DNA of 18,026 nucleotides from Clostridium sp. CAG:221 (lineage in GTDB: Bacteria > Bacillota > Clostridia > Clostridiales > Clostridiaceae): contig FR883356.1 of the NCBI GenBank assembly GCA_000435835.1, forward strand, positions 1-18,026. The letters are read 5' to 3'. The notes beneath the pieces are model-generated. The model was not told the origin of the DNA and searched no databases. It saw nothing but the letters and a program-made list of their open reading frames with translations. The position numbers and the translations under genes are program-made. Of this stretch, positions 1 to 6,901 are shown piece by piece. How positions within the stretch are numbered: the first letter of the stretch is position 1; each line of letters begins with the position of its first letter.

Positions 1-65
1 ACTGGTAACCCGGCGAGGACAAACCAGTCTCTATCATTTATCAGCACTTTACGTACCAACTGCTC
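1..65 (-). ncRNA. Possible 5' end of a structured RNA, cut by the window edge
   Basis: Bases 1-68 are roughly 47% G+C by eye, while the flanking DNA is near 20%. The composition changes abruptly at the point where the leftward promoter at 70-98 would start transcription. On the minus strand CTGGT and ACCAG near the edge can pair, enclosing GTCC and GGGT, which gives a short hairpin. In AT-rich clostridia such GC islands often mark structured RNAs. I see no ribosome binding site and no convincing start codon. A minus-strand frame is open through the island but has no sensible start. On the + strand one frame ends in TAA at 68-70, so the tail of an unrelated gene remains possible. I do not recognise a family. 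Confidence 0.35.
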
Positions 66-69
66 ACTA

Positions 70-98
70 AATATAACACATATATTATATTAATACAA
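70..98 (-). promoter_or_regulatory. Leftward sigma-A-type promoter for the edge RNA
   Basis: Read on the minus strand, TTGTAT (93-98) and TATATT (70-75) are separated by 17 bases. The predicted start near 63-65 coincides with the beginning of the GC-rich island. The -35 box is poor and the -10 box is good. Confidence 0.4.
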
Positions 99-238
99 CA
101 AAAACTTTTTCTTCTTTCTAAGTTAAAATCATCTTCTTTAATTCTATATAACAATCTTTGTAAAAATAAGTTTCTTGAAAAAGTATAAGGTTTACAATTT
201 CATCAATAAATTTACATATTATACTTATTAAGTAAATA

Positions 239-268
239 TTGGAATTTTATTGCTTATAGGCGTATAAT
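239..268 (+). promoter_or_regulatory. Promoter of the M6 protease gene
   Basis: TTGGAA (239-244), an 18-base spacer and a consensus TATAAT (263-268). Transcription would start near 275. The earlier in-frame ATG at 276 would then lie on the transcript's first base, which supports the start at 309. Confidence 0.5.
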
Positions 269-308
269 ATTTTTAATGCTTAACATAAAAAATTTTGGGG
301 ATGACCTT

Positions 309-2675
309 ATGTTAAAAAAGAAACTTTCAAAAATAATTTGCAGTAGTATGGCGCTAACTTTTGTAGTTTCTGCACCAATAATTACAACTGCAAATACTGT
401 AAACAACTCAAATTCAACTGTTGCTACTGAAATTAATAAAAGTGGTAATTGCTCTTATGTTAACGGTGGTCCAATGGATGCATCTTTAGCAGATGAAGAA
501 AAAATAATTGAAATGTTAAAAAAAGAAGGCAAGCTTTCAGAAAATGCAACTTTAGAAGAAGCTCATGCAGCATTTATTGCTTTTATGGAAACATTCAAAG
601 AGCAAAATGATGAACCACTTACTAAACTTCAAAAAGATTTAAAAGCAAGAGCAAAGGAAACATTAGCTAATGATGATATCTCAACTTATGGACTAGAAGA
701 TGAAACTAATAAGGTTACTAATATAAATGTATTGGCTGTTATGGTTGAATACAATGATGTAAAACATAATTCTATAACACCTGACGAATCAGATATGTAT
801 TATGAAAATTATGATAAACAACATTATCAAGATATGCTTTTTGGTGATAATGGCTATACAGGACCTAATGGTGAAAATTTAATTTCTTTAAAGCAATTCT
901 ATAATGAACAATCTGGTGGTACTTTAAATATTAATGGTACTGTTACTGATTGGTACTCTGTTTCTAAAAATGCTGCTTATTATGGTGAATCATCTGGTGG
1001 ATCTAATGACCTTAGACCAAGAGAGATTGTAATGGAAACACTTAATAACCTTGCTAATGACCCAACCATTGATTTAAGTGAATTTGATAAAATTGATCGA
1101 TATGACTTAGATGGAGATGGTGATTATAATGAACCTGATGGAATGATTGATTATCTAATCGTTATTCATGCTGGTGTTGGTGAAGAAGCTGGTGGAGGTG
1201 CACAAGGTAGTGATGCAATTTGGTCTCACAGATGGAATCTTGGTGGACTATATCCAATTGAAGGTACTGAATATACTGATGAAAATGGAAATACAAGACC
1301 TTACTATGCTTATGATTATACTATAGAACCTGAAGATGGTGCTGCTGGTGTATTCTGCCACGAATTTGGACATGACTTAGGTGCACCTGATGAATATGAT
1401 ACAATTTATAGTAGTGCTTCTAGTGAACCAGTTGCTTTTTGGTCATTAATGTCATCTGGTAGCTGGGGTGGAGCAATCCCTGGAACAGAACCAACAGGAA
1501 TAAGTCCATATTCTAGACAATTATTCCAAAATATTTATGGTGGAAGATGGCAAAATCAAACAGTAATAGACTATTCCGCTCTTTCAAAACGTGGTACTAA
1601 ATACACTATAAATTCAGCTGCAGAAACTGGTGATGTACTTAGAATAAATTTACCTGATGTAGAATATAAAATTAATACTCCAACAAGTGGTGAATATTCT
1701 TACTGGGGTGGAAAAGGAAGCGATGGAACTCCTATTCAAAACTCAATGACAGCAACTGTTGATCTTACTACAACTACTAATCCAGTACTTAACTTCAAAA
1801 CATGGTACGATATTGAAGAAGGATGGGATTTTGGTACTGTTCAAATTAGAGAAACTGGTTCTGAAGATTGGACTGTATTACCTGGAAATATAACTACAAC
1901 TGATCATAATCCTAGTGCTGATATTTTAGTTGGCCATGGTATCACAGGAACTTCAGATGGTTGGGTTGATGGTATTTTTGATTTAACTGCTTATGCTGGA
2001 AAATCCATCGAACTTAAATTTGAATATGAAACAGATTCTTATACATTTGGACAAGGTTTCTATATTGATGATATAACTATAACAGATAATGATTCTGTAA
2101 TATTCTCTGACGATGCAGAAATTCTTGATAAATTTACTTTAGATGGCTTCACTCAAGATAAAGGTGTTGAATATGCAACAAACTATTATCTTGTTGAATG
2201 GAGAAATCACTCTGGTGTAGATACTTCTCTAGCTCATGTTAATAGGTTAGGTACTTTAATTTCTTATGATCCAGGTATGGTTGTATGGTATGTAAATGAA
2301 TTTTATAATGATAATCACGGTGCTAACCATCCAGGTGGAGGTTATTTATCAGTAATTGATGCTGACCAAAAGAATAGCTATTGGATATTTGAAGATAAAA
2401 CTGCTGCTTTCACTACAAATAGCTATCAAATGCATGATGCAGCATTCAGCATGAAGCTTGGCAGCAAATTTGTGGTTGATGCCACAGAAACTTATGGAAG
2501 AAAAGCTATAGATAATCATAGAAGCATCCATAGAACTTTTAAAGATACTAATGATTATACAAATAGCGAAATTCCAACTTTAGGAACTATATTACCAAAA
2601 CTTGGACTAAATATTGAAATTGTTAAACAAAACCTTAATAATAGCGGTGCTACAGTAAAAATAAGTGTAAAATAA
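309..2675 (+). CDS. Secreted M6 family metalloprotease, immune inhibitor A type
   Basis: This is a secreted zinc endopeptidase of the immune inhibitor A (M6) family, 788 residues long and close to the usual family size. An earlier in-frame ATG exists at 276, but GGGG at 297-300 sits 8 bases before the ATG at 309. The product then starts MLKKKLSKI, followed by a hydrophobic stretch and SAP, a typical signal peptide of about 30 residues. The zinc motif HEFGHDLGAPD is at about residues 351-361, with His351, Glu352, His355 and probably Asp361 as catalytic or metal residues. A MSSGSW turn follows. Residues of about 455-605 (tryptophan and glycine rich, ending FYIDDI) resemble the accessory VEG/MAM-like domains of InhA. 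It is monocistronic, between its own promoter and a terminator. Family members degrade host or environmental proteins; the substrate here is unknown. Confidence 0.93.
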   Translation: MLKKKLSKIICSSMALTFVVSAPIITTANTVNNSNSTVATEINKSGNCSYVNGGPMDASLADEEKIIEMLKKEGKLSENATLEEAHAAFIAFMETFKEQNDEPLTKLQKDLKARAKETLANDDISTYGLEDETNKVTNINVLAVMVEYNDVKHNSITPDESDMYYENYDKQHYQDMLFGDNGYTGPNGENLISLKQFYNEQSGGTLNINGTVTDWYSVSKNAAYYGESSGGSNDLRPREIVMETLNNLANDPTIDLSEFDKIDRYDLDGDGDYNEPDGMIDYLIVIHAGVGEEAGGGAQGSDAIWSHRWNLGGLYPIEGTEYTDENGNTRPYYAYDYTIEPEDGAAGVFCHEFGHDLGAPDEYDTIYSSASSEPVAFWSLMSSGSWGGAIPGTEPTGISPYSRQLFQNIYGGRWQNQTVIDYSALSKRGTKYTINSAAETGDVLRINLPDVEYKINTPTSGEYSYWGGKGSDGTPIQNSMTATVDLTTTTNPVLNFKTWYDIEEGWDFGTVQIRETGSEDWTVLPGNITTTDHNPSADILVGHGITGTSDGWVDGIFDLTAYAGKSIELKFEYETDSYTFGQGFYIDDITITDNDSVIFSDDAEILDKFTLDGFTQDKGVEYATNYYLVEWRNHSGVDTSLAHVNRLGTLISYDPGMVVWYVNEFYNDNHGANHPGGGYLSVIDADQKNSYWIFEDKTAAFTTNSYQMHDAAFSMKLGSKFVVDATETYGRKAIDNHRSIHRTFKDTNDYTNSEIPTLGTILPKLGLNIEIVKQNLNNSGATVKISVK

Positions 2676-2690
2676 TCTTATATACAATAA

Positions 2691-2722
2691 AAGAGCTCTT
2701 GAATAATCAAGAGTTCTTTTTT
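2691..2722. terminator. Bidirectional intrinsic terminator
   Basis: A 12-bp stem (AAGAGCTCTTGA at 2691-2702 with TCAAGAGTTCTT at 2707-2718, one G-T pair) with a 4-base loop is followed by a T run to 2722. It lies between convergent genes. The A-rich left side makes it usable from the minus strand too. Confidence 0.85.
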
Positions 2723-2742
2723 GTTAATCCATATAGCTATTT

Positions 2743-3048
2743 TTATATATCATATTTAAATTTTATTGAAATTTCTTTTATTTCACCTTTTGAATTCTTT
2801 CTTATTTTAAATTGCTTAATATCCTTGCAGTCATTATCAATTTGATAATTTAACTCTGTTAATGTAGCTTTTAGTTTCTTAGTTATTCCACCATCTTCAA
2901 CTATTACAAATCTTGATTTTTTGCATGTTGTTTCATTATTAACATCATCCAATACTACATAATATTCTGGAGCTTCTTCTATAACTAGATATTCCTTGTC
3001 TAATGTCAATGTTGAGCATAAAGTATTATCTACACATTTAATCTTCAT
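2743..3048 (-). CDS. Small protein of unknown function (101 aa)
   Basis: I cannot assign a function. The ATG at 3048 is preceded by a strong GGGGGAAG (3054-3061) about 5 bases away, so the gene is probably real. The product is a soluble protein with no signal peptide or membrane segment. Its first half (KCVDN, LTLDKEYLVIEE, YYVVLDD, SRFVIVED) alternates hydrophobic and polar residues. This looks like the small beta-barrel (SH3-like) proteins that share a KC-x-N ... LT-x-K-x-Y pattern; the assignment is only impressionistic. The second half is lysine rich. It has three cysteines (residues 5, 11 and 42) and a further one near residue 74, with no clear metal motif. It is probably transcribed alone from the promoter region containing the inverted repeat at 3102-3151. 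Confidence 0.7.
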   Translation of the reverse strand: MKIKCVDNTLCSTLTLDKEYLVIEEAPEYYVVLDDVNNETTCKKSRFVIVEDGGITKKLKATLTELNYQIDNDCKDIKQFKIRKNSKGEIKEISIKFKYDI

Positions 3049-3093
3049 AAATTCTTCCCCCTAAATTCTATATTTATACCCTTTACATATTTT

Positions 3094-3151
3094 ATTATAA
3101 TATATATTTACAATCGAAAAAATACATATTTGTAATTTATTGTAAATATAT
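3094..3151 (-). promoter_or_regulatory. Promoter region with a 13-bp inverted repeat
   Basis: A consensus -10 box TATAAT on the minus strand lies at 3094-3099 but has no good -35 box. Just upstream is a perfect 13-bp inverted repeat, ATATATTTACAAT (3102-3114) and ATTGTAAATATAT (3139-3151), with a 24-base gap. It could be an operator for the 101-aa gene or an AU-only hairpin at the end of the EamA transcript. There is no U tract. Confidence 0.35.
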
Positions 3152-3188
3152 TTCTACTTGCTCATCTTACTAATTTATACAATTATAT

Positions 3189-4055
3189 CTACATCTTTAT
3201 TAGCAAACTTAATGTTCCTACTGTTATTAGAATAAGTCCTACCATTGAACTTCTGGATAACTTTTCCCTTAAAAATATATATGCAAAAGCTACTGTTACT
3301 AAAATACTTAACTTATCTATAGGCACAACAATAGATGCTAACCCATCATGCAGAGCTTTATAATAACAAATCCAAGATGCTCCTGTGGCAATTCCTGATA
3401 AGCCAATAAACACAAAACTCTTCTTACTTATATTTTTTACTTGTCCATGTTTTTTTTGTAAAAATACAATAATCCATGCCATAATAAGTACTACAATAGT
3501 TCTAATTGCTGTTCCTAAATTTGATTCTACATTTTCAATTCCAACTTTAGCCAATATAGAAGTAAGGGAAGCAAATACTGCTGATAAGACTGCATATATA
3601 AGCCATATCTTATTTTTAACTTGCTTTTGCTCTTCTTCTTTCTTTTGAATCATTAGATATGTTCCTATCCCTATTGCTATCATTCCACTTATCATTGGTA
3701 TTGTTATATCTTCCTTTAAGAAAACAAATGCCAATATCATTGTTAAAATAGTGCTGGATTTATCTATTGGCACCACCTTATTAACATCTCCAAGTTGAAG
3801 TGCCTTAAAATAACATAGCCATGACGCTCCTGTGGCCATACCAGATAATATTAAAAATACGTAGCTTTTAATACTTATAGCTGTAAGCTGATTTTGTGAT
3901 CCTACAATAAATACCATCAGCCATGAAAAAACAAGAACTACTATGGTTCTCAATGCTGTTGCTAAATGCGAATCAACTTCCTCAATACCTATTTTGGCAA
4001 GAATTGATGTTGCTCCTGCAAAAAGTGCCGATCCAAAGGCATATAAAATCCACAT
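3189..4055 (-). CDS. EamA/DMT family transporter
   Basis: This is a ten-helix inner-membrane transporter of the drug/metabolite (EamA) superfamily, about 288 residues and normal in length. The protein is a clear internal duplication. The first half starts LYAFGSALFAGATSILAK and the second IYAVLSAVFASLTSILAK, and each ends in VVPIDK plus a final helix pair. A TTG at 4070 is in frame, but only 1-2 bases separate it from the AGGA before it. The ATG at 4055 has GGAAG about 8 bases upstream and starts directly with the first helix (MWILYAFG), so I use it. It follows the aminotransferase by about 80 bases with no promoter in the gap, so it should be co-transcribed under the alanine T-box. Substrate is inferred only: an amino acid, perhaps alanine or a related metabolite. 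Confidence 0.9.
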   Translation of the reverse strand: MWILYAFGSALFAGATSILAKIGIEEVDSHLATALRTIVVLVFSWLMVFIVGSQNQLTAISIKSYVFLILSGMATGASWLCYFKALQLGDVNKVVPIDKSSTILTMILAFVFLKEDITIPMISGMIAIGIGTYLMIQKKEEEQKQVKNKIWLIYAVLSAVFASLTSILAKVGIENVESNLGTAIRTIVVLIMAWIIVFLQKKHGQVKNISKKSFVFIGLSGIATGASWICYYKALHDGLASIVVPIDKLSILVTVAFAYIFLREKLSRSSMVGLILITVGTLSLLIKM

Positions 4056-4076
4056 ATCTTTCACTTCCAATCCTTT

Positions 4077-4141
4077 TTTAGTTAATCAGTGAATAACGCT
4101 ACGCTCGACTTAATTAATTAGCGTAGCGTTAATTAACTAAA
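4077..4141. repeat. 65-nt two-part palindrome at the end of alaT
   Basis: The outer arms TTTAGTTAAT (4077-4086) and ATTAACTAAA (4132-4141) and the inner arms AACGCTACGCT (4095-4105) and AGCGTAGCGTT (4120-4130) are perfect inverted repeats. The inner loop is 14 bases. The aminotransferase stop codon TAG lies inside the outer stem. Neither strand has a T run after the hairpin, so it is not a standard intrinsic terminator. It may stabilise or process the mRNA between alaT and the transporter gene, or be a copy of a dispersed short repeat. Confidence 0.7.
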
Positions 4142-5303
4142 GTTCTTCTTTAACAAAGCGCTCTATCCTTCTAAGTGCTTCATAAATATTTTCCATTGAT
4201 GATGCATAACAAGCTCTAATAAATCCTTCTCCACACTCTCCAAAAGCATTGCCTGGAACAGTAAGAATTTTTTCTTTTAAAAGAAGCTTTTCACAGAATT
4301 CTTCAGATGAAAGTCCTGTAGACTTAATACATGGGAATACATAAAATGCACCTAAAGGCTCAAAACATTCAAACCCTAACTTTCTAAATCCATCTACCAA
4401 TACTCTTCTTCTTCTGTTATATTCTTTTACCATTTCACTAACGCTTTCATCACCATTTTTTAAAGCTTCTATAGCAGCAAATTGTGCTGTTGTTGGCGAA
4501 CACATTATTGCATATTGATGTATTTTTTTCATAGCATCTATTAACACCTTATTTCCACAAGCATATCCAAGTCTCCAACCTGTCATGGCATAAGCCTTTG
4601 AAAACCCATTAATCACAAGAGTCCTATCCTTTATTTCTGGGAAACTAGCAATAGATACATGCTCCTTATTATAAGTAAGTTCTGCATATATTTCATCTGA
4701 TATTATTATTACATCTTTTTTCTTTAAAACTTCAACGATAGGTGCTAATTCTTCCCTAGTCATTATTGCCCCTGTAGGATTATTAGGAAAAGGTATGATA
4801 ACTACCTTGGTGTTTTCTGTAATGGCTTCTTCCAGTTCATCAGCTGTAAGCTTAAAATCATTTTCTGCCTTTAACTCTAATACATTTGCTTTAGCACCTG
4901 TAAAAGTAGTACATCCCTTATATGCCACAAAACTTGGCTCTGGAATAAGAACTTCATCACCTGGACCAACCAATGCCCTTAAAGCAATATCTATTCCTTC
5001 ACTTCCTCCTACTGTAACAAGTATTTCATCTGATGGATTATATGATAAATCAAATCTTCTTTTTAAATATTTAGCTATTTCTTCCCTCAGCTCAATAAAT
5101 CCTGCATTAGAGGAGTAGTGAGTATCTCCTTGCTCCAACGAGTATATACCCGCTTCTCTTATATTCCATGGTGTAACAAAATCTGGCTCTCCAACACCTA
5201 ATGAAATAACATCTTCCATTTCATTTACTATATCAAAAAATTTTCTTATTCCTGAAGGAGGCATGTCCTTTACTTCTTTTCTAATCATATTTTCTAGTAT
5301 CAT
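4137..5303 (-). CDS. alaT: Class I aminotransferase, probable alanine transaminase
   Basis: This is a cytoplasmic PLP-dependent fold-type I aminotransferase, 388 residues and full length. The PLP lysine is Lys236 in GFSKAYAMTGWRLGY. NNPTG at 174-178 and Asp203 in SDEIY bind the cofactor ring, and Arg363 (GFIRACY) should bind the substrate carboxylate. An N-terminal SGIRKF motif is typical of the PatA/AlaT group. The start codon overlaps the regulator's stop as ATGA (5300-5303), and AGGGAGGC (5313-5320) supplies the ribosome binding site, so translation is coupled. An Lrp-type gene followed by an aminotransferase matches Bacillus subtilis alaR-alaT, and the T-box upstream reads as alanine. The expected reaction is therefore pyruvate plus glutamate to alanine. 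The family assignment is firm; the substrate rests on context. Confidence 0.88.
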   Translation of the reverse strand: MILENMIRKEVKDMPPSGIRKFFDIVNEMEDVISLGVGEPDFVTPWNIREAGIYSLEQGDTHYSSNAGFIELREEIAKYLKRRFDLSYNPSDEILVTVGGSEGIDIALRALVGPGDEVLIPEPSFVAYKGCTTFTGAKANVLELKAENDFKLTADELEEAITENTKVVIIPFPNNPTGAIMTREELAPIVEVLKKKDVIIISDEIYAELTYNKEHVSIASFPEIKDRTLVINGFSKAYAMTGWRLGYACGNKVLIDAMKKIHQYAIMCSPTTAQFAAIEALKNGDESVSEMVKEYNRRRRVLVDGFRKLGFECFEPLGAFYVFPCIKSTGLSSEEFCEKLLLKEKILTVPGNAFGECGEGFIRACYASSMENIYEALRRIERFVKEEL

Positions 5304-5785
5304 ATAAATATAGCCTCCCTATTATCACTATTCTTCTTTTCCTTAAATATTGTTCCATGATCCTTGTACTTCTTTAATACAAAGTGTGTTGCTGTTCCTC
5401 CTACATTATCAAGTACTGCTAGCTTTTGTGCTACAAAAGTAGCTACTTCTTTCATAGTTTTCCCTTCCACTATAACAGTTAAATCAAAACCACCAGAAGA
5501 CATTAGATAACATGCTTTTACCTGATCATACCTATATATTCTCTCTGCAACTTTATCAAATCCTTCTCCCCTTTGAGGAGTAACCCTCACCTGTATTAAT
5601 GCTGTAACAACTTCTTTCCCTGTATTTTCCCAATTTATCAGCGTTGTATATCCTGCAATAATACTTTTCTCTTCGTAATCACGTATAGCCTCTCTTACCT
5701 CTTCAACAGTTTTTCCAGCCATAACTGCAATTTGCTCATCGGTATACCTAAAATTTTTCTCCAATATCTCTAAAATTTCTTCCAT
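5300..5785 (-). CDS. alaR: Lrp/AsnC family regulator, AlaR-like
   Basis: This is a feast/famine transcription factor of about 161 residues. A winged helix-turn-helix occupies about residues 3-50 (EEILEILEKN ... VREAIRDYEEKSII). A RAM effector-binding domain follows at about 60-140, with the pattern VTALIQVRV ... VKACYLMSSGGFDL. It is the first gene of the T-box operon and overlaps the aminotransferase by four bases. The ATG at 5791 is only one base from GGAGG (5793-5797); the ATG two codons later at 5785 has the ideal 7-base spacing, so I place the start there. By analogy with B. subtilis AlaR it probably controls alanine synthesis, giving the operon a protein regulator as well as an RNA one. 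Its operator is not evident. Confidence 0.88.
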   Translation of the reverse strand: MEEILEILEKNFRYTDEQIAVMAGKTVEEVREAIRDYEEKSIIAGYTTLINWENTGKEVVTALIQVRVTPQRGEGFDKVAERIYRYDQVKACYLMSSGGFDLTVIVEGKTMKEVATFVAQKLAVLDNVGGTATHFVLKKYKDHGTIFKEKKNSDNREAIFI

Positions 5786-5825
5786 TTTCATACCTCCAAA
5801 TTAATTAATATCTTTTCTATACAAT

Positions 5826-5860
5826 AAAAAAAGCCTCCTCCCCTAAAAAGGGACGAAGCT
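5826..5860 (-). terminator. Regulated terminator of the T-box
   Basis: On the minus strand AGCTTCGTCCC pairs with GGGGAGGAGGCT, giving 10 pairs and one mismatch, followed by seven T (5826-5832). It is mutually exclusive with the T-box antiterminator. Confidence 0.9.
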
Positions 5861-6112
5861 GTAATTCCGCGGTACCACCCTCATAAACAAAATAAAATTG
5901 TTCACTCAGTGGAAATAATAATTATTTCCTCCTTTATAACGTAAAGGTAACGTCTAAACCTACATTAAGCTCTAGTCTTAGTTCTCAGTTAAGCAATTCA
6001 GAGGCTGCTTCTAAAAAGAATCATTACTAAGTCCCACCATCCCTTAGCTCTCTAAAAAACAATATCTTTAAATACTCTTCCTCATCACTATCTTTCTTAT
6101 ATTTTTATCTAT
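5826..6112 (-). promoter_or_regulatory. T-box riboswitch, alanine-specific
   Basis: This is a tRNA-sensing leader that ends transcription when alanyl-tRNA is charged and reads through when uncharged tRNA-Ala is bound. Stem I has GAGGAAGAGTA on its 5' side and AGAGAGC with the GGGATGGTGGGA apical region. Its 3' side has GAAGCAGCCTC. GAGG pairs with CCTC, which places GCA (6006-6008, minus strand) plus one purine as the specifier, an alanine codon. The T-box core GGGTGGTACCGCGG is at 5867-5880. UGGU (5874-5877) pairs with a tRNA ending ACCA, fitting A73 of tRNA-Ala and not the G73 usual for bacterial tRNA-Ser, which excludes the neighbouring AGC reading. The terminator is at 5826-5860. Confidence 0.93.
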
Positions 6113-6118
6113 ATATTA

Positions 6119-6147
6119 ATTATCTAATACAACCAAATTTTAGTCAA
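6119..6147 (-). promoter_or_regulatory. Promoter of the T-box operon
   Basis: Read on the minus strand, TTGACT (6142-6147), exactly 17 bases, then GATAAT (6119-6124). The transcript would start near 6112 and enter stem I directly. Confidence 0.75.
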
Positions 6148-6154
6148 TAATATT

Positions 6155-6724
6155 TTATTTATTTAAATTAATAAAGTTAATTTTCTCTACTAATCTATAT
6201 ATATAATATCCTACTATAGCACCTATAATATTAAATATAATATTATCAATATTAAAATGCCGTCCAGTACAATATTTCATTACTTCTATAAATAAGGAAA
6301 ATGTAATACTTATTAAAGTAATACTTTTCACAATTCCTTTTCTCCTCCTTATAATTAATGGATATAAAATCCCAAGAGGAATGAAGAATACTACATTTAA
6401 AAGTATTTCAGTTACTATATCACTTACTCCACCACCATCTCCGCCTAAGATAGTTAGGAAAGGAAGCATACTTGGCGTAATACTTACTGCCTTAAAATCG
6501 CTTATATTTATAGGGAGAATTTGAAAAAGCACCAGCACTGATAGTATGTAGACAACGAAAACAAATTCAAAAATATAATCTCTTAAGCTTAATTTTCGTT
6601 TTCCCCTATAAATTTTGTATAATAAGCAAAACATTAAATATACAGGTATGGATATCTCAAAGATATATCTAATATTCTCCACTATTACTTCACCTACTCT
6701 CAAATAAGTATTTATTTTTACCAT
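6155..6724 (-). CDS. VanZ-like family membrane protein
   Basis: This is a 189-residue integral membrane protein with about five hydrophobic helices. It carries the VanZ-like signatures NVVFFIPLGILYPL (around residue 110) and an SLFIEVMKYCTGR ... NIDNIIFNIIGAIVGY block. That block corresponds to the E-x-x-Q-x-x-x-x-R ... D-x-x-x-N-x-x-G pattern of the family. AAGGAA (6730-6734) precedes the ATG at 6724 by about 6 bases. VanZ itself gives low-level teicoplanin resistance, but most chromosomal VanZ-like proteins have no known function, so resistance should not be assumed. The gene ends only a few bases before the T-box promoter and has no visible terminator of its own, so some read-through into the T-box is possible. 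Confidence 0.85.
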   Translation of the reverse strand: MVKINTYLRVGEVIVENIRYIFEISIPVYLMFCLLYKIYRGKRKLSLRDYIFEFVFVVYILSVLVLFQILPINISDFKAVSITPSMLPFLTILGGDGGGVSDIVTEILLNVVFFIPLGILYPLIIRRRKGIVKSITLISITFSLFIEVMKYCTGRHFNIDNIIFNIIGAIVGYYIYRLVEKINFINLNK

Positions 6725-6832
6725 TAAATTCCTTATATATTTATATTATATGGCTATTTATTACTATTCTCCATATAATGATAAATAATATTTAAATTTT
6801 ATTTAAATCATATGATTTTTGTATGGATACAT

Positions 6833-6860
6833 TTGCCAAAAAACTTTTCTCTTTTATAAT
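6833..6860 (+). promoter_or_regulatory. Promoter of pdxS
   Basis: TTGCCA (6833-6838), 16 bases, TATAAT (6855-6860). It lies about 40 bases before the pdxS start. Confidence 0.6.
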
Positions 6861-6901
6861 TATTGCTATATTTTACATTTTTTATTAAAAGGAGAATTAT
6901 T

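Noticed and set aside
2..70. 3' end of a plus-strand gene ending TAA at 68-70
   Set aside because: The 22-residue tail matches no family I know, and the leftward promoter plus composition fit an RNA better; not excluded because the window is cut.
2349..2531. Minus-strand open frame of 60 codons inside the protease gene
   Set aside because: It is antisense to a conserved coding region, has no ribosome site and encodes no recognisable protein.
4077..4141. Intrinsic terminator for alaT
   Set aside because: The hairpin is strong but no T run follows on either strand.
6006..6010. Serine (AGC) specifier in the T-box
   Set aside because: One-base shift breaks the purine-then-stem rule, and UGGU does not fit the G73 usual for tRNA-Ser.
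6155..6724. Glycopeptide resistance gene
   Set aside because: Only a VanZ-like membrane protein is present, without vanHAX or vanSR-type neighbours, so resistance is not supported.
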